From assembly GCA_013003395.1 (NCBI GenBank), contig JABDJC010000166.1, positions 1-38,678 on the forward strand: a stretch of DNA of 38,678 bases. Reading direction: 5' to 3'. This DNA is from Acidimicrobiia bacterium. GTDB taxonomy: Bacteria; Actinomycetota; Acidimicrobiia; Spongiisociales; UBA5794. This document shows, in pieces, positions 25,093-34,334 of the stretch (positions are counted from its first letter, which is position 1; each line of letters starts with the position of its first letter). A program made the translations under genes and the position numbers. The notes below the pieces were generated by a model that saw nothing but the letters and a program-made list of their open reading frames with translations, had not been told where the DNA came from and made no database searches.

Positions 25093-26541
25093 ATGACTCG
25101 GACCCTGTTGTTGGCTGCCGCCGTACTCACCATCTCCTCAGCATGCAGCGCTGCTGACTCGCCTACAAGCACGGCAGCAGTTGCGCCATCTACAACCGTC
25201 GGTACATCGTCGACTACCGCCACGCCTGAACCGCCTCGAGAGTTCTCTCCGCTACCGACCGATCTGTCCACCCCTCCGCCGCCGGTGGCAACTGGTCCGT
25301 TCGATGAGGCACTCACCGCAGCTCTGGACGCGTTGTTTGGCTCCTTCGCTACCGACACCGATGAAGCCGCGATCGAACAGGTCGGCAAGTCCGGCGACGC
25401 TAGGGCCGCCTGGTTGCTCAGCGACGTGATGCGTTTCTTCCAACAAGGAGTTGTCGCTGAAGCAACAGCCGACGCATTCGCGCAACTCACCGGCTACGAC
25501 CCCGCCCCAAACGGCGTGGTGCCGGGGGTGACGTGGCAACTCGTGACAGATCAGCTCATTGCGTGGGACCTCCCGGTGCCTCCCGAGTACGCCGACTTCA
25601 AGAGCAGGTTGTTTCTTCTCGTTGAACCCGAATGGGAAGCGTTCTTCGCCGATGACTCGAGTTCAATCGATTGGCGCTGGGTGAGTTGGGGTGGCGTGCT
25701 CGCCGACACTCGCGCGCTCGGTGACCAGCTCCCCTGCCCCGGCGGCTGCATTCCCGCGCTCGACGATCCCAGCACGACAGACGCCGAAGGTGGTTCGTGG
25801 TACCCCGACGAGTCGATCGTGTTCGGAGTGGTTGTTGGCGATGAGGCAAGGGCCTACCCCAAGAACATCATGCAGGTCCACGAGATGGTCAACGACACCA
25901 TCGGAGGGCGTCGACTCGGCATCCCCTACTGCACCTTGTGTGGCTCGGCGCAAGCGTTCTTCACCGACGACGTCCCTGACGGGATCGAAATCCCGGTTCT
26001 GCGTACCTCCGGCCTCCTTTCGCGATCCAACAAAGTCATGTACGACCTCACTACGAGATCGGTATTCGACACGTTCACGGGGGAGGCACTTTCCGGGCCG
26101 CTGCGCACGGCGAACATCGTGTTGCCGCAGGCATCGGTCGTGGTATCGACATGGGGCGACTGGAAAGCGGCACACCCGAACACGACGATCGTCGCACGAG
26201 ACGGCGGGATTGACCGGACCTATCCGATAGACCCACTGCGAGGGCGCGACGACAACGGCCCAATCTTCCCGACTGGTCCGGTCGACGCTCGGCTGCCCGT
26301 CCAGGAACCGGTACTCGGGCTGGACGGCGCCTCGGGACCGGTTGCGTTTCCCGTTCAGGCGGCGACCACTGCGCTCAAGGCTGGTGAGATCGTCGAGCTC
26401 GACGGAGTCACCCTCATGCTCGACGGAAGCGGGCTGCGTGCCGTCGACGACGCAGGCTCCGAGGTTGCCAGTCACGAGGCGTTCTGGTTTGCGTGGAGTC
26501 AATTCTTCCCCGGCACGCAGCTCTGGCAGGCCGACTTCTAG
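25093..26541 (+). CDS. DUF3179 domain lipoprotein
   Basis: A 482-residue exported protein. A short signal ends in ISSAC, a lipobox-like site, followed by a Ser/Thr/Pro-rich linker (about 25-65). The mature part ends in a DUF3179 domain (about 240-470) with SWYPDESIVFGVVVGDEARAYP and the hallmark IPYCTLCGSAQAF, whose Cys residues are 280 and 283. The Cys pair suggests a metal or redox site, but the biochemical role of the family is not established. The ATG at 25093 is used; a GTG at 25084 is in frame. It is divergent from the broken GNAT gene and overlaps the end of the convergent DoxX gene by 4 bases. Confidence 0.88.
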   Translation: MTRTLLLAAAVLTISSACSAADSPTSTAAVAPSTTVGTSSTTATPEPPREFSPLPTDLSTPPPPVATGPFDEALTAALDALFGSFATDTDEAAIEQVGKSGDARAAWLLSDVMRFFQQGVVAEATADAFAQLTGYDPAPNGVVPGVTWQLVTDQLIAWDLPVPPEYADFKSRLFLLVEPEWEAFFADDSSSIDWRWVSWGGVLADTRALGDQLPCPGGCIPALDDPSTTDAEGGSWYPDESIVFGVVVGDEARAYPKNIMQVHEMVNDTIGGRRLGIPYCTLCGSAQAFFTDDVPDGIEIPVLRTSGLLSRSNKVMYDLTTRSVFDTFTGEALSGPLRTANIVLPQASVVVSTWGDWKAAHPNTTIVARDGGIDRTYPIDPLRGRDDNGPIFPTGPVDARLPVQEPVLGLDGASGPVAFPVQAATTALKAGEIVELDGVTLMLDGSGLRAVDDAGSEVASHEAFWFAWSQFFPGTQLWQADF

Positions 26542-27053
26542 CCGCTTTCGGCAGGTCGCCAGAACACCGCCAAGAGACCCGCTCCGGCCCCGACTCCCAG
26601 GCCGATGAGCGCCGCTCCGATCCAGCCGTCGAACAGCACATCGAGACCGAAAACCGAGTCGAGTGCGATTGTGCCTGGTCCGGCCAGCGCCAGTGCGGCG
26701 GCAACGGCTGCGAGTACGAAGACATACTCCCAGCCCTCAACGTCGATTCCCTCCTTCATGAACGCCGTGATGAAGAAGCCTGCCGACCTGTGGACACTCC
26801 AGAACGCCACGAACATGATTCCCACGACACCCGCCGCAGCGAAACCCGTGAGCAAGCCGGCCACCATCAGCACACCGACGCCGATTTCTGTGGCTGTTGA
26901 CATGAACCATTGAAAGGGAGCGTTTCGGAAGCCGATCGACGCGAACCATTTCGTCGTCTTCTCACGCGATTGCGCATGCTTCACCCCATGAGCCAGAAAG
27001 ACGATGCCAAGGATCAACCGCAACGTGAGCAGACCAACATCGACGCCGAACAT
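26538..27053 (-). CDS. DoxX family membrane protein
   Basis: A 171-residue DoxX-family protein with four main membrane helices plus a C-terminal one. LLTLRLILGIVFLAHGVKHAQS opens the domain, followed by TATEIGVGVLMVAGLLTG and GFFITAFMKEGIDVEGWEY. DoxX-type proteins are small inner-membrane proteins with proposed redox roles. The ATG at 27053 follows an excellent AGGAGG; the frame extends upstream with no family similarity. It is the second DoxX-type gene in the window, not close in sequence to the first. Confidence 0.88.
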   Translation of the reverse strand: MFGVDVGLLTLRLILGIVFLAHGVKHAQSREKTTKWFASIGFRNAPFQWFMSTATEIGVGVLMVAGLLTGFAAAGVVGIMFVAFWSVHRSAGFFITAFMKEGIDVEGWEYVFVLAAVAAALALAGPGTIALDSVFGLDVLFDGWIGAALIGLGVGAGAGLLAVFWRPAESG

Positions 27054-27156
27054 CTCAACCTCCTGGCCGATCGTCGAGGCGTGGTAGGCAACCTCGGAAC
27101 ACCACACAAACCTATCAGGAGCCGTAGGGTTCCATGACGCGACGAGCGAGGGCTTA

Positions 27157-27984
27157 GTGGCCGGTAATCCATTCTTCAGACAATTCCACCCGGCGTGGGA
27201 GGAGACGCGCTCCACCCTCCACGCGTACGCCCACGCCTCGACTGCCGTTGCTCGAAGTGCAGCAGTCCCCCATCCGAAGTGGTGGCACGTCTCACTGAAG
27301 GTTCGTCCGGAGGGATTGAGTACCGATCCGACCCCGATCCCGAGCGGTGGCGCTCTCGCAGTCGTGATGGACTTGAACAACCACGTCATCACGCTTCGTT
27401 CGAGTGACGGTCTCGCTCGCAGCTTCTCGATGCGGGATGGAATGACGGCAACCGAGATGGGCGACGCCTTGACCGCTGCGGCAGCAGAAGCGGGCCTCGA
27501 CACGCCGGTCGAGCGCGACCGCTTCGTCAACGAAGCCGAGCGCCCGTACGAGCCACTGGCCGCCGAAGCGTTCTTCGAGATCATCACGAATGCTTCTGGC
27601 GTGATGCGTCGTCAGAAGTTGATCGTGGGGGATCCGACCGGACCGGTACAGATCTGGCCACACGGATTCGACATGGCCTTCGAGTGGTTCGGATCCAAGG
27701 ACGTCGAGCATGTCGAGGACGGCAGGACCCTCACACAGAAGGCGCAGATGAACTTCGGTCTGTATCCAGGCGGCGAACCGTACTTCTACAGCAATCCATG
27801 GCCTTTCGAGGCCGAAATCCTCGTCGGGAAAGCCCTCCCTGCAGGCGCTAGCTGGCATCTGGAAGGCTGGCAGGGGGCGATACTGCCCTATGCAGCCGTT
27901 GCCGGCGCACCATCTGGCAGCGAACGAGTGGCGGAGTTCTTCACTCGCGTCCACGAGCTGGCGTCGCCAACACTGGGACGCTGA
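27157..27984 (+). CDS. DUF5996 family protein
   Basis: A 275-residue soluble protein fitting the DUF5996 pattern: ETRSTLHAYAHASTAVAR, HPKWWHVSLKVRPEGLST near the start, then VVMDLNNHVITLRSSDG, PVQIWPHGFDMAFEWFG and PYFYSNPWPFEAE. Function is unknown and no catalytic motif is obvious. The GTG at 27157 follows GAGGG; a seven-codon ORF (ATG 27134, stop TAG 27155-27157) overlaps this start and may couple to it. It sits alone between the divergent DoxX gene and azlC. Confidence 0.82.
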   Translation: MAGNPFFRQFHPAWEETRSTLHAYAHASTAVARSAAVPHPKWWHVSLKVRPEGLSTDPTPIPSGGALAVVMDLNNHVITLRSSDGLARSFSMRDGMTATEMGDALTAAAAEAGLDTPVERDRFVNEAERPYEPLAAEAFFEIITNASGVMRRQKLIVGDPTGPVQIWPHGFDMAFEWFGSKDVEHVEDGRTLTQKAQMNFGLYPGGEPYFYSNPWPFEAEILVGKALPAGASWHLEGWQGAILPYAAVAGAPSGSERVAEFFTRVHELASPTLGR

Positions 27985-28029
27985 CCACGCCGGTCTCCGT
28001 GGTTCAGAGGCGCTGTAGCCTCACCCACC

Positions 28030-28713
28030 ATGTCCGGTCATCCCTTCATCGCAGGCCTACGTTCCGTTGCCCCGCTCCTTCTCGGCGTGGTGCCATTCGG
28101 TCTCATCGTCGGCGTGACCATTGCCGCCTTGTCGATATCGAACACTCTCGGATATCTCACCTCGCTGGTCATATTCGCCGGCGCCGCTCAGCTGATCACG
28201 ATCGAGTTACTCGATCAGGGAGTGGCGGCCGTGGTCATCATCGCAACTGCGCTGATCGTCAACTCGAGACATCTGATGTACAGCGCAGCGCTGGGACCGC
28301 GCCTTTCGACGCTTCCCTTCGGCGCACGTGCCGGCATCTCCTACCTGTTGACTGATCAAGTGTTCGCCGTCACCGCGGCGCGTCCCGACATCGAAACCTC
28401 GAGCCACGCAGCCAACGGATGGTTCATGGTGGGTGCCGGTCTCGGTCTGTGGACACCGTGGCAGATCGCCACGATCGTCGGAATCGTGGCAGGCGCGCAG
28501 ATACCCGACAGTCTTCAGCTCGATTTCGCAGTCCCGCTCGTCTTCCTGGCGCTGCTGGTCCCGGCAGTGACCAACCGACCCAAGATGATCGCCGCGGTGG
28601 TTGGTGCTGTCGTTGCGGTGGTTGCCGCGCCGGCACCGTTCGGAACCGGGTTGCTCATTGCGTCGCTGTCGGGCATCGCAGCAGGCCGCTGGGCTGAACG
28701 GACGGCACCGTGA
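28030..28713 (+). CDS. azlC: AzlC family branched-chain amino acid exporter, large subunit
   Basis: A 227-residue membrane protein with about six helices. PLLLGVVPFGLIVGV, LVIFAGAAQLITIELL and ALIVNSRHLMYSAAL are the AzlC family signatures. With AzlD it forms an exporter of branched-chain amino acids and analogues. Its stop overlaps the azlD start as GTGA. The start ATG at 28030 has no strong ribosome site. No lrp/azlB regulator is adjacent. Confidence 0.93.
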   Translation: MSGHPFIAGLRSVAPLLLGVVPFGLIVGVTIAALSISNTLGYLTSLVIFAGAAQLITIELLDQGVAAVVIIATALIVNSRHLMYSAALGPRLSTLPFGARAGISYLLTDQVFAVTAARPDIETSSHAANGWFMVGAGLGLWTPWQIATIVGIVAGAQIPDSLQLDFAVPLVFLALLVPAVTNRPKMIAAVVGAVVAVVAAPAPFGTGLLIASLSGIAAGRWAERTAP

Positions 28714-29036
28714 CAACCGACGTAATGGTCGTGCTCGTCATTGGACTCGGAACGTACCTGAGTCGATTCGCGTTCATCGCGCTGTTTGGCAAGGTCGATC
28801 CGCCGCCATGGCTTGCTGCCCTGTTGCCCTACGTACCTCCAGCCGTTTTGGCAGCCCTGGTGGCCTCGATCGTCGCGTCGGCCAACGACGGCAACGAAGC
28901 ACTTGCGGCGCGCATCGTGGCCGTCGTCGTGGCCGGTCTGGTCGCGATCCGAACTCGAAGCGTTTTCTGGACTCTTGCCGTCGGCCTCCCGTCGCTGTGG
29001 CTGGCGACCGCTCTCGTGAGTCTCACCGTCTCCTAA
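28710..29036 (+). CDS. azlD: AzlD family branched-chain amino acid exporter, small subunit
   Basis: A 108-residue membrane protein with four helices. VLVIGLGTYLSRFAFIAL, PPWLAALLPYVPPAVLAALVAS and ALAARIVAVVVAGLVAIRTRSVF match AzlD. The GTG at 28710 overlaps the azlC stop, the usual arrangement for this pair. It is required for AzlC-dependent export in characterised systems. Confidence 0.92.
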   Translation: MTTDVMVVLVIGLGTYLSRFAFIALFGKVDPPPWLAALLPYVPPAVLAALVASIVASANDGNEALAARIVAVVVAGLVAIRTRSVFWTLAVGLPSLWLATALVSLTVS

Positions 29037-29100
29037 CAACCACCTCACCCCTGGCTCATCAGCGAACCGCAACCTGGCGAGACGCTACCCATGAGGAGAC

Positions 29101-29397
29101 ATGAAGGCACCACCAATACGAGTATGGCCCGTCATCGCGCTGTTCTCGCTGGCCGCGTCGGCGTGCGGCATCGCGATTCCTGAGGACACACGAGAGCGCC
29201 AAGCTACCCCGACCAGCACGACCGAGGCCCCTGCTCCAGGACCAGAGCAACCAGCCGAAACCGCCCCCGGAGCAGATCAACCAGGACCAGATGAACCAGG
29301 TCCAGATGAAGCAGTCGACCTCGACTCCCTGTTGACCCAACTCGATGACCTCGTCGCCGACCTGGACACCACTCTCGAAGGAGTATCTCAACCATGA
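29101..29397 (+). CDS. small acidic lipoprotein, unknown
   Basis: A 98-residue exported protein. The signal ends in LAASACG, a good lipobox, so the mature protein should be membrane-anchored at the Cys near residue 21. The mature part is short, Pro- and Glu/Asp-rich, with a GPDEP-type repeat, and ends in an acidic helical segment (LDSLLTQLDDLVADLDTTLEG). I do not recognise a family. ATG follows GAGGAG. Its stop overlaps the next start (ATGA), tying it to the secreted helical protein downstream. Confidence 0.8.
   Translation: MKAPPIRVWPVIALFSLAASACGIAIPEDTRERQATPTSTTEAPAPGPEQPAETAPGADQPGPDEPGPDEAVDLDSLLTQLDDLVADLDTTLEGVSQP
29280..29309 (+). repeat. 15-bp tandem repeat in the lipoprotein gene
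   Basis: Two copies of ACCAGGACCAGATGA (the second has T for A at position 7) lie head to tail and encode the QPGPDEPGPDE linker of the lipoprotein. The copies stay in frame, so expansion would lengthen the linker by five residues. Confidence 0.8.
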
Positions 29398-30098
29398 CTC
29401 GACTACTCGGACTCGCAACACTCAGCCTTGCCCTCGTCGTAGCAACCATGCCACCGGCATCGGCGCAAGAAGTCACCGCAAGCCCCATCGAAAAAATCAA
29501 GTCCGAAGCCGACATGTCAATAGCCCAGCGGCTCGACACGATCACCGAACTCCAAGAAGTAGTGGAGACCTCGGAATACCTGTCAGGGCCGCACGCCGCA
29601 GTGCTGCTCGACGACCTGTCAAGCACTCGCACCGGCTTGGAGAGTCTCGGCTCGCTCATCCAGGAGGCCGACACCTTGGAGGCGTTGCTCGATCTGGTGC
29701 CGAAGATCGCTACGGACCATCGGGTCTATCTGGTCCTGGTGCCCAAGACGTTTGAGGTCCTCGGATCAGACGTGATTTCGGCTGTCACCGTCGAAATGGT
29801 CAGGATCGAGTCTGACGTCGATGCTGCCATCCAGGCCGTGGCAGCGACCGGTTTCGACACTGCGAACGTGCAAGACACGTTCGACGCCGCCGTCGCAAAC
29901 CGCGCCTTGGCCCACGACCTTGCAGCCCCAGTTGCCGAACTCGTGATCGACTTGTCCGCGGCTGATTGGCCAGATCCGGCGCGCAGTACCCTCGCCTCGG
30001 GTCGCGAGTCCTTGGTTGACGCACATCATGCGGCGAGGGCTGCCGCCACCGGATATCAGGAGACGATTGCCGAGTTGCGTCGTCTGATTCGGAGCTGA
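29394..30098 (+). CDS. secreted helical protein, unknown
   Basis: A 234-residue exported protein. A signal peptide (about 1-24) ends in PASAQE with an AxA cleavage site and no lipobox. The mature chain is almost entirely alpha-helical, with SIAQRLDTITELQEVV, ATDHRVYLVLVPKTFEVLGSD and QETIAELRRLIRS as helical stretches; a DHRVYLVLVPK-like block recurs, in my memory, in unannotated actinobacterial secreted proteins. It is translationally coupled to the lipoprotein gene, so the two probably act together at the cell surface. No function can be assigned. Confidence 0.78.
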   Translation: MTRLLGLATLSLALVVATMPPASAQEVTASPIEKIKSEADMSIAQRLDTITELQEVVETSEYLSGPHAAVLLDDLSSTRTGLESLGSLIQEADTLEALLDLVPKIATDHRVYLVLVPKTFEVLGSDVISAVTVEMVRIESDVDAAIQAVAATGFDTANVQDTFDAAVANRALAHDLAAPVAELVIDLSAADWPDPARSTLASGRESLVDAHHAARAAATGYQETIAELRRLIRS

Positions 30099-30125
30099 TC
30101 GAACGGGACGGCCACCTGTGGCAGC

Positions 30126-31640
30126 ATGGCGACGATGTTGTTCCTCCGAATCGCTGAGACGTCGAAGGCGCTGTCGGCCACTCGCAGCCGGAAAGCCAAG
30201 ACCGCGCTGTTGGCCCGCCTGTTGTCTGAGGCGGGCGACAGCGCGTCAGCTGTGGTCAACTACCTCTCCGGGCAACTCCCTCACGGAAAGATCGGAGTGG
30301 GTTGGGCCGCCGTCCGCGCGTTGGATCTGCCGCCGCCTCGTGCCGAACCCTCTGTTGACCTGGCGCGCGTGAACGAGGCGTTCAGCGAGGTCGCGGCCAC
30401 GAGTGGACCCGGGTCACAGGCCAAACGTCGCGACCTCCTCACTGATCTGTTCTCACAATTCACTGAACCGGAGCGACAGTTCTTCGAGAGCTTGTTCGGC
30501 GGAGGCCTCCGCCAAGGCTCGCTCGACGGCCTGATGGTCGAAGGCATCGCAAGCGCATACGACCTGGACGCTGACGTCGTGCGGCGGGGCGCCATGCTCA
30601 CTGGGGACCTCGCAGCGACGGTCGAGATCGCGCGCGTCGAAGGGCTATCTGGCCTCAGAGCGATATCGATGCAGCTCTTCAGGCCTTTACTTCCGATGCT
30701 CGCCCAATCGGCCGAAACGGTCGAGATAGCCCTCGACGGTCTCGAACACCCGACGATCGAGTACAAGGTCGATGGCGCACGCATACAGGTGCACAAGCGG
30801 GGCGATCGTGTGGCGATCTACACACGCAACTTGCATGACGCGACGGACCGGATGCCAGAAATCGTTTCGGTGGTGCAGTCGTTCGAGGCTCACTCCTTGG
30901 TGCTCGACGGTGAAGCGATCTCGCTGGATCACACACAGCGACCTCTCCCTTTCCAAACCACTATGGAGCGATTCGGTGCGCAGAGCAGCGAGTCGCCCGG
31001 ACACGTGCATCCCTTCTTCTTCGACGTTCTTCACATCGACGGCACCGACCTGCTCGACGAATCCCTGGCGACCAGACAACAAGCCATGTCAGCTGCTGTG
31101 CCGGCGGAATGCATCGTGACCACCTCAGAAGTTGCGCCTGCGGAATCGCTCGCAGATGCCGTGGCGCACGGCTATGAGGGTGTCATGGTGAAGGATCTGT
31201 CATCGCCGTACCAGGCAGGACGGCGCGGGTCTGCGTGGATCAAGGTGAAGCCGGTCCACACCCTCGACCTCGTGGTGCTGGCTGTGGAATGGGGGTCAGG
31301 TCGACGCAAGGGCTGGCTCAGCAACATCCACCTCGGCGCCAGAGACGGCGAAGCGTTCGTCATGTTGGGGAAGACATTCAAAGGCATGACCGACGAGATG
31401 CTCGAATGGCAGACTGCTCGGTTCCTGGAGCTCGAGACCCACAGAGAAGGGCATGTCGTGCACCTAAGGCCGGAGCAAGTGGTTGAGATCGCCGTGGATG
31501 GCGTGCTTGCCAGCCCCCGCTACCCGGCAGGAATGGCGCTTCGATTCGCACGAGTGAAGCAGTATCGGGACGACAAGTCACCGCACGAGGCGGACACCGT
31601 CGAGACGGTGCGTGCCTTGTTCGAGTCGAGCCGTCCGTGA
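30126..31640 (+). CDS. ligB: ATP-dependent DNA ligase, LigB type
   Basis: A 504-residue ATP-dependent DNA ligase. The adenylation motif EYKVDGARIQ holds the AMP-accepting Lys at 214; further motifs are LVLDGEAIS, EGVMVKDL and SAWIKVKPVHTLDLVVL. The N-terminal helical DNA-binding domain (about 1-200; TSKALSATRSRKAK, LLTDLFSQFTEPERQFFESL) matches LigB of mycobacteria and archaeal-type ligases. Bacteria use NAD-dependent LigA for replication, so this is an accessory repair ligase. The ATG at 30135 fits the family N-terminus equally well. It converges on the histidine kinase gene with a 3-base gap. Confidence 0.93.
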   Translation: MATMLFLRIAETSKALSATRSRKAKTALLARLLSEAGDSASAVVNYLSGQLPHGKIGVGWAAVRALDLPPPRAEPSVDLARVNEAFSEVAATSGPGSQAKRRDLLTDLFSQFTEPERQFFESLFGGGLRQGSLDGLMVEGIASAYDLDADVVRRGAMLTGDLAATVEIARVEGLSGLRAISMQLFRPLLPMLAQSAETVEIALDGLEHPTIEYKVDGARIQVHKRGDRVAIYTRNLHDATDRMPEIVSVVQSFEAHSLVLDGEAISLDHTQRPLPFQTTMERFGAQSSESPGHVHPFFFDVLHIDGTDLLDESLATRQQAMSAAVPAECIVTTSEVAPAESLADAVAHGYEGVMVKDLSSPYQAGRRGSAWIKVKPVHTLDLVVLAVEWGSGRRKGWLSNIHLGARDGEAFVMLGKTFKGMTDEMLEWQTARFLELETHREGHVVHLRPEQVVEIAVDGVLASPRYPAGMALRFARVKQYRDDKSPHEADTVETVRALFESSRP

Positions 31641-31643
31641 GCC

Positions 31644-33329
31644 TCAGGCAGCAACCTGCTCCTCGTGGAGCCTCGGGAGTTGTAATACGAAGTGGGTCTC
31701 CTGGTCGACTCGCCCATAGGTGAGATCGCCGTACATGGCTCGGGCGAGCTTTCGCGAGATGCTCAAGCCGAGACCGATCGAAGCGGCCTTGCCCGATTTC
31801 TCATGAGCGCGTTGATAGGGCTGGAAGATCGTCTCCTCGAACCCAACAGGAACTCCTGATCCGTTGTCAACGACCGCAATGCTCACCCAGTCGTCCTGCG
31901 AAGTGATCTCGATGCGCACTCGATCGCCACCGTAGGAGTCGGCGTTCGTGACGAGGTTGCGGATTATCTGACGCACACGAGCGGGGTCCGCAGATGCCCT
32001 CATCACCTCGGTGCCGCCGTCGATGGCAATCCTCTGGCCCTCGTTCACCATCTCGAGGACTTGGGCGCACTGCGCCCGCAAGTTCACAGGCACCGCTGCT
32101 ACCGCAAGGGTTCCATAATCAGCACGTGCCATCACGATGAGGTCTTCGACGATGTTCGACAATTCGCCTGCTTCAGAGGCGATCGTGCCCACCAACTCAT
32201 CCCGTTCATCGGCACTCATGCTGTCGGACCAGTCACGCAACGTCTCTGCAAATCCAAGCACGCCGGTGAGAGGGGTCCGCAATTCGTGCGAGACCGAGGC
32301 GATGAACGACTCCTTGGCCGTGAGAAGTCCCTCGACCTCCTCGAGCCGGCGTTGCGTCTGGCGGCGGCTCACGATTTGGTGGGTGCCGGCAGCGAGTAGA
32401 CCAGCGATCAACAGACCGACCGCAATGATGGTGTAGACCCGTGCAGACACTCCAACTTCGACCCCTGAGGCGTTGGCCACGCTGACACCCCAGATCCGAT
32501 CTGCGACCTCGACGTTCCGGAGGGCGACATGGCTATGACTGTCGGGCGCGCCGGGCGCGTCCGTTTCTACAACAGGCGCGTCGGTGACGTCCTCGATGGT
32601 CCAATCGACCCTCTGTCGAAGTGCTTCGCTCACCGAAGCGAGCACGAGGGCGTCTCGTTCTATGGGTGCAGTCAAGATACCAATCGTTTCGCTGTTGGAC
32701 CGCACCACCGGGCGATAGATCAGAGTTCCCACTTCTCCCGAGATCGCCAACGGCAGCAGCGGCGAGGCGGCGTCCTGCCCTGACGCCATGACCTTCTCGA
32801 TGAGCGCGGACCGCCCTGGCGGTGAGGTGGCATTGAGACCGTACGAGCTCCGTTGGGCCCCGATGGGTTCGAAGAACTGGACGGGCAGATAGACATCGTG
32901 TGATGCCGCTTCGACGGGACCGTCCGGGGACCAGTCCCAGACCATGTACCCCGGAATGAGTCGACCCATGTCCTGCTCGAATTCGGGTAGTTGCTGAGCA
33001 GTCACGATCGGCGAGTAGGCAATTCCCAACAATCCCTCTGGGAGTTCGATGTGATCGATGTAACGTCGATACTCCAACAATTCGACGCCATCGGTTGCCA
33101 CGAACAGACCGCTGACGCCAGCCATCGTGGCTTCTATCTCGGCGACGCCCTGCTCGAGCGCTCCCGCAAATGCACTTGCATCCAACTCCACCTGCCGGTC
33201 GAATTCTCGGTGGTTGGCTTCTTGCGAGATCCATGCCGCGGCGGCCACGACGCCGAGCGAGATGAGCAGCACGACAGCCGAGGCAATCAGCGCCGGCCTC
33301 TGCTCGACCCAGTGGGAGATTTTGGACAT
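31644..33329 (-). CDS. CHASE-domain sensor histidine kinase, orphan
   Basis: A 561-residue sensor kinase. A membrane helix near 13-34 precedes an extracellular CHASE domain (about 75-240; LLGIAYSPIV, DVYLPVQFFEP, GTLIYRPVV); a second helix (about 297-315) leads to the kinase core. The H-box is SVSHELRTPLTGVLGFAETL with the phosphorylated His at 348; the ATPase has RNLVTNADSYGG (N), VVDNGSGVP (G1) and IGLGLSISRKLARAMYG (G2). All are intact. CHASE domains bind small extracellular ligands. No response regulator gene lies nearby, so its partner is encoded elsewhere. The ATG at 33329 is used. Confidence 0.94.
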   Translation of the reverse strand: MSKISHWVEQRPALIASAVVLLISLGVVAAAAWISQEANHREFDRQVELDASAFAGALEQGVAEIEATMAGVSGLFVATDGVELLEYRRYIDHIELPEGLLGIAYSPIVTAQQLPEFEQDMGRLIPGYMVWDWSPDGPVEAASHDVYLPVQFFEPIGAQRSSYGLNATSPPGRSALIEKVMASGQDAASPLLPLAISGEVGTLIYRPVVRSNSETIGILTAPIERDALVLASVSEALRQRVDWTIEDVTDAPVVETDAPGAPDSHSHVALRNVEVADRIWGVSVANASGVEVGVSARVYTIIAVGLLIAGLLAAGTHQIVSRRQTQRRLEEVEGLLTAKESFIASVSHELRTPLTGVLGFAETLRDWSDSMSADERDELVGTIASEAGELSNIVEDLIVMARADYGTLAVAAVPVNLRAQCAQVLEMVNEGQRIAIDGGTEVMRASADPARVRQIIRNLVTNADSYGGDRVRIEITSQDDWVSIAVVDNGSGVPVGFEETIFQPYQRAHEKSGKAASIGLGLSISRKLARAMYGDLTYGRVDQETHFVLQLPRLHEEQVAA

Positions 33330-33422
33330 CAAGCTATATCGTCACCCACGCATACAACTGAAAGAATTCGCGTCTCTCGATTGCCATTCTCGAGATGACA
33401 TCGAGACACGATTCTGGCCAGG

Positions 33423-34334
33423 TCAGCCGATGGCTGCGACCGCCTCGTGATACAGCCCGCTCAGTCGATTCATCACGGGAATATCGCCGGCCACACCGAT
33501 GGTGCGCCCATCCACCTCGGTCACCGGCGTGAGTCCGCCAAACGTGCCGGTGACGAACGCCTCATCCGCCGAATAGACGTCGGTCAACGAGAACGGTCTT
33601 TCAAATACTGGAATTTCGGCCGCACGAGCGAGTTCTATGACCAAGCCCCGTGTGATCCCGTTCAGGCAGTATTCCCCGGTGGAGGTCCACACCTCACCTG
33701 ATCGAACGATGAAGAAGTTCGTGGCGTTGCACGTGGCCACCATGCCGTGGGGATCCAGCATGAGGGCTTCGTCAGCGCCGGCCTTCACCGCCTGGATGAG
33801 CGCGATGACTTCGTGCAGCTTGCTGTGGCAATTCAGCTTCTGGTCGAGGACATCTGGCCCTGGGCGCCGCACCGTCGACGTGTGGAGGCGAACACCGGCG
33901 CGAGCGACTTCAGGATCCGCCTGTTTGTGCTCGGCGATGATCACCACGTTGGCGCCTCCGACGACGCTCCACGGGTGCTGCGATGGCGTCTTCTTGTTCC
34001 CGCGAGTCACCATGAGACGTAGATGCACGCCCGTCGTCATGTTGTTGCGCGCCACGACCGACTCGAGGGCCTCAGTCACCCCGGACCGACTCATCCCGAT
34101 GTCGAGATCGATCGCCTTGGCGTTGGAGAACAAGCGGTCGAGGTGCCTGTCGAGAAAGGCGAAGTGACCGTCGTGGAGCCGTATGCCTTCCCAGACCCCG
34201 TCGCCGACCAGATACCCGCTGTCGAACACCGAGATCTTCGCCTCGTCTCTGGGAAAGAATTCGCCGTTGATGTAGATCTCGACGGACGCGTTTCGCTCGT
34301 CGTGAACTGCCTCATGGGTACCGCGCGGTGTCAT
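33423..34334 (-). CDS. class IV PLP aminotransferase, branched-chain/D-amino acid type
   Basis: A 303-residue fold-type IV PLP enzyme. YINGEFFPRDEAKISVFDSGYLVGDGVWEGIRL is the N-terminal signature, VLDQKLNCHSKLHEVI contains the likely PLP-binding Lys, and GTFGGLTPVTEVDGRTIG is the phosphate-binding end. It could be IlvE-like, a D-amino acid transaminase or an aminodeoxychorismate lyase relative; the motifs do not separate these firmly. ATG 34334 follows GGAAGG. It is divergent from the metallopeptidase gene. Confidence 0.88.
   Translation of the reverse strand: MTPRGTHEAVHDERNASVEIYINGEFFPRDEAKISVFDSGYLVGDGVWEGIRLHDGHFAFLDRHLDRLFSNAKAIDLDIGMSRSGVTEALESVVARNNMTTGVHLRLMVTRGNKKTPSQHPWSVVGGANVVIIAEHKQADPEVARAGVRLHTSTVRRPGPDVLDQKLNCHSKLHEVIALIQAVKAGADEALMLDPHGMVATCNATNFFIVRSGEVWTSTGEYCLNGITRGLVIELARAAEIPVFERPFSLTDVYSADEAFVTGTFGGLTPVTEVDGRTIGVAGDIPVMNRLSGLYHEAVAAIG

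Noticed and set aside
6253-27053. Possible duplication of the two DoxX-type genes
   Set aside because: They share only the general DoxX layout; lengths and motif sequences differ, so a recent duplication is not supported.
33375-33406. 7-bp inverted repeat between the aminotransferase and the histidine kinase
   Set aside because: A short stem with an 18-base loop and no T-run; too weak to call a terminator.
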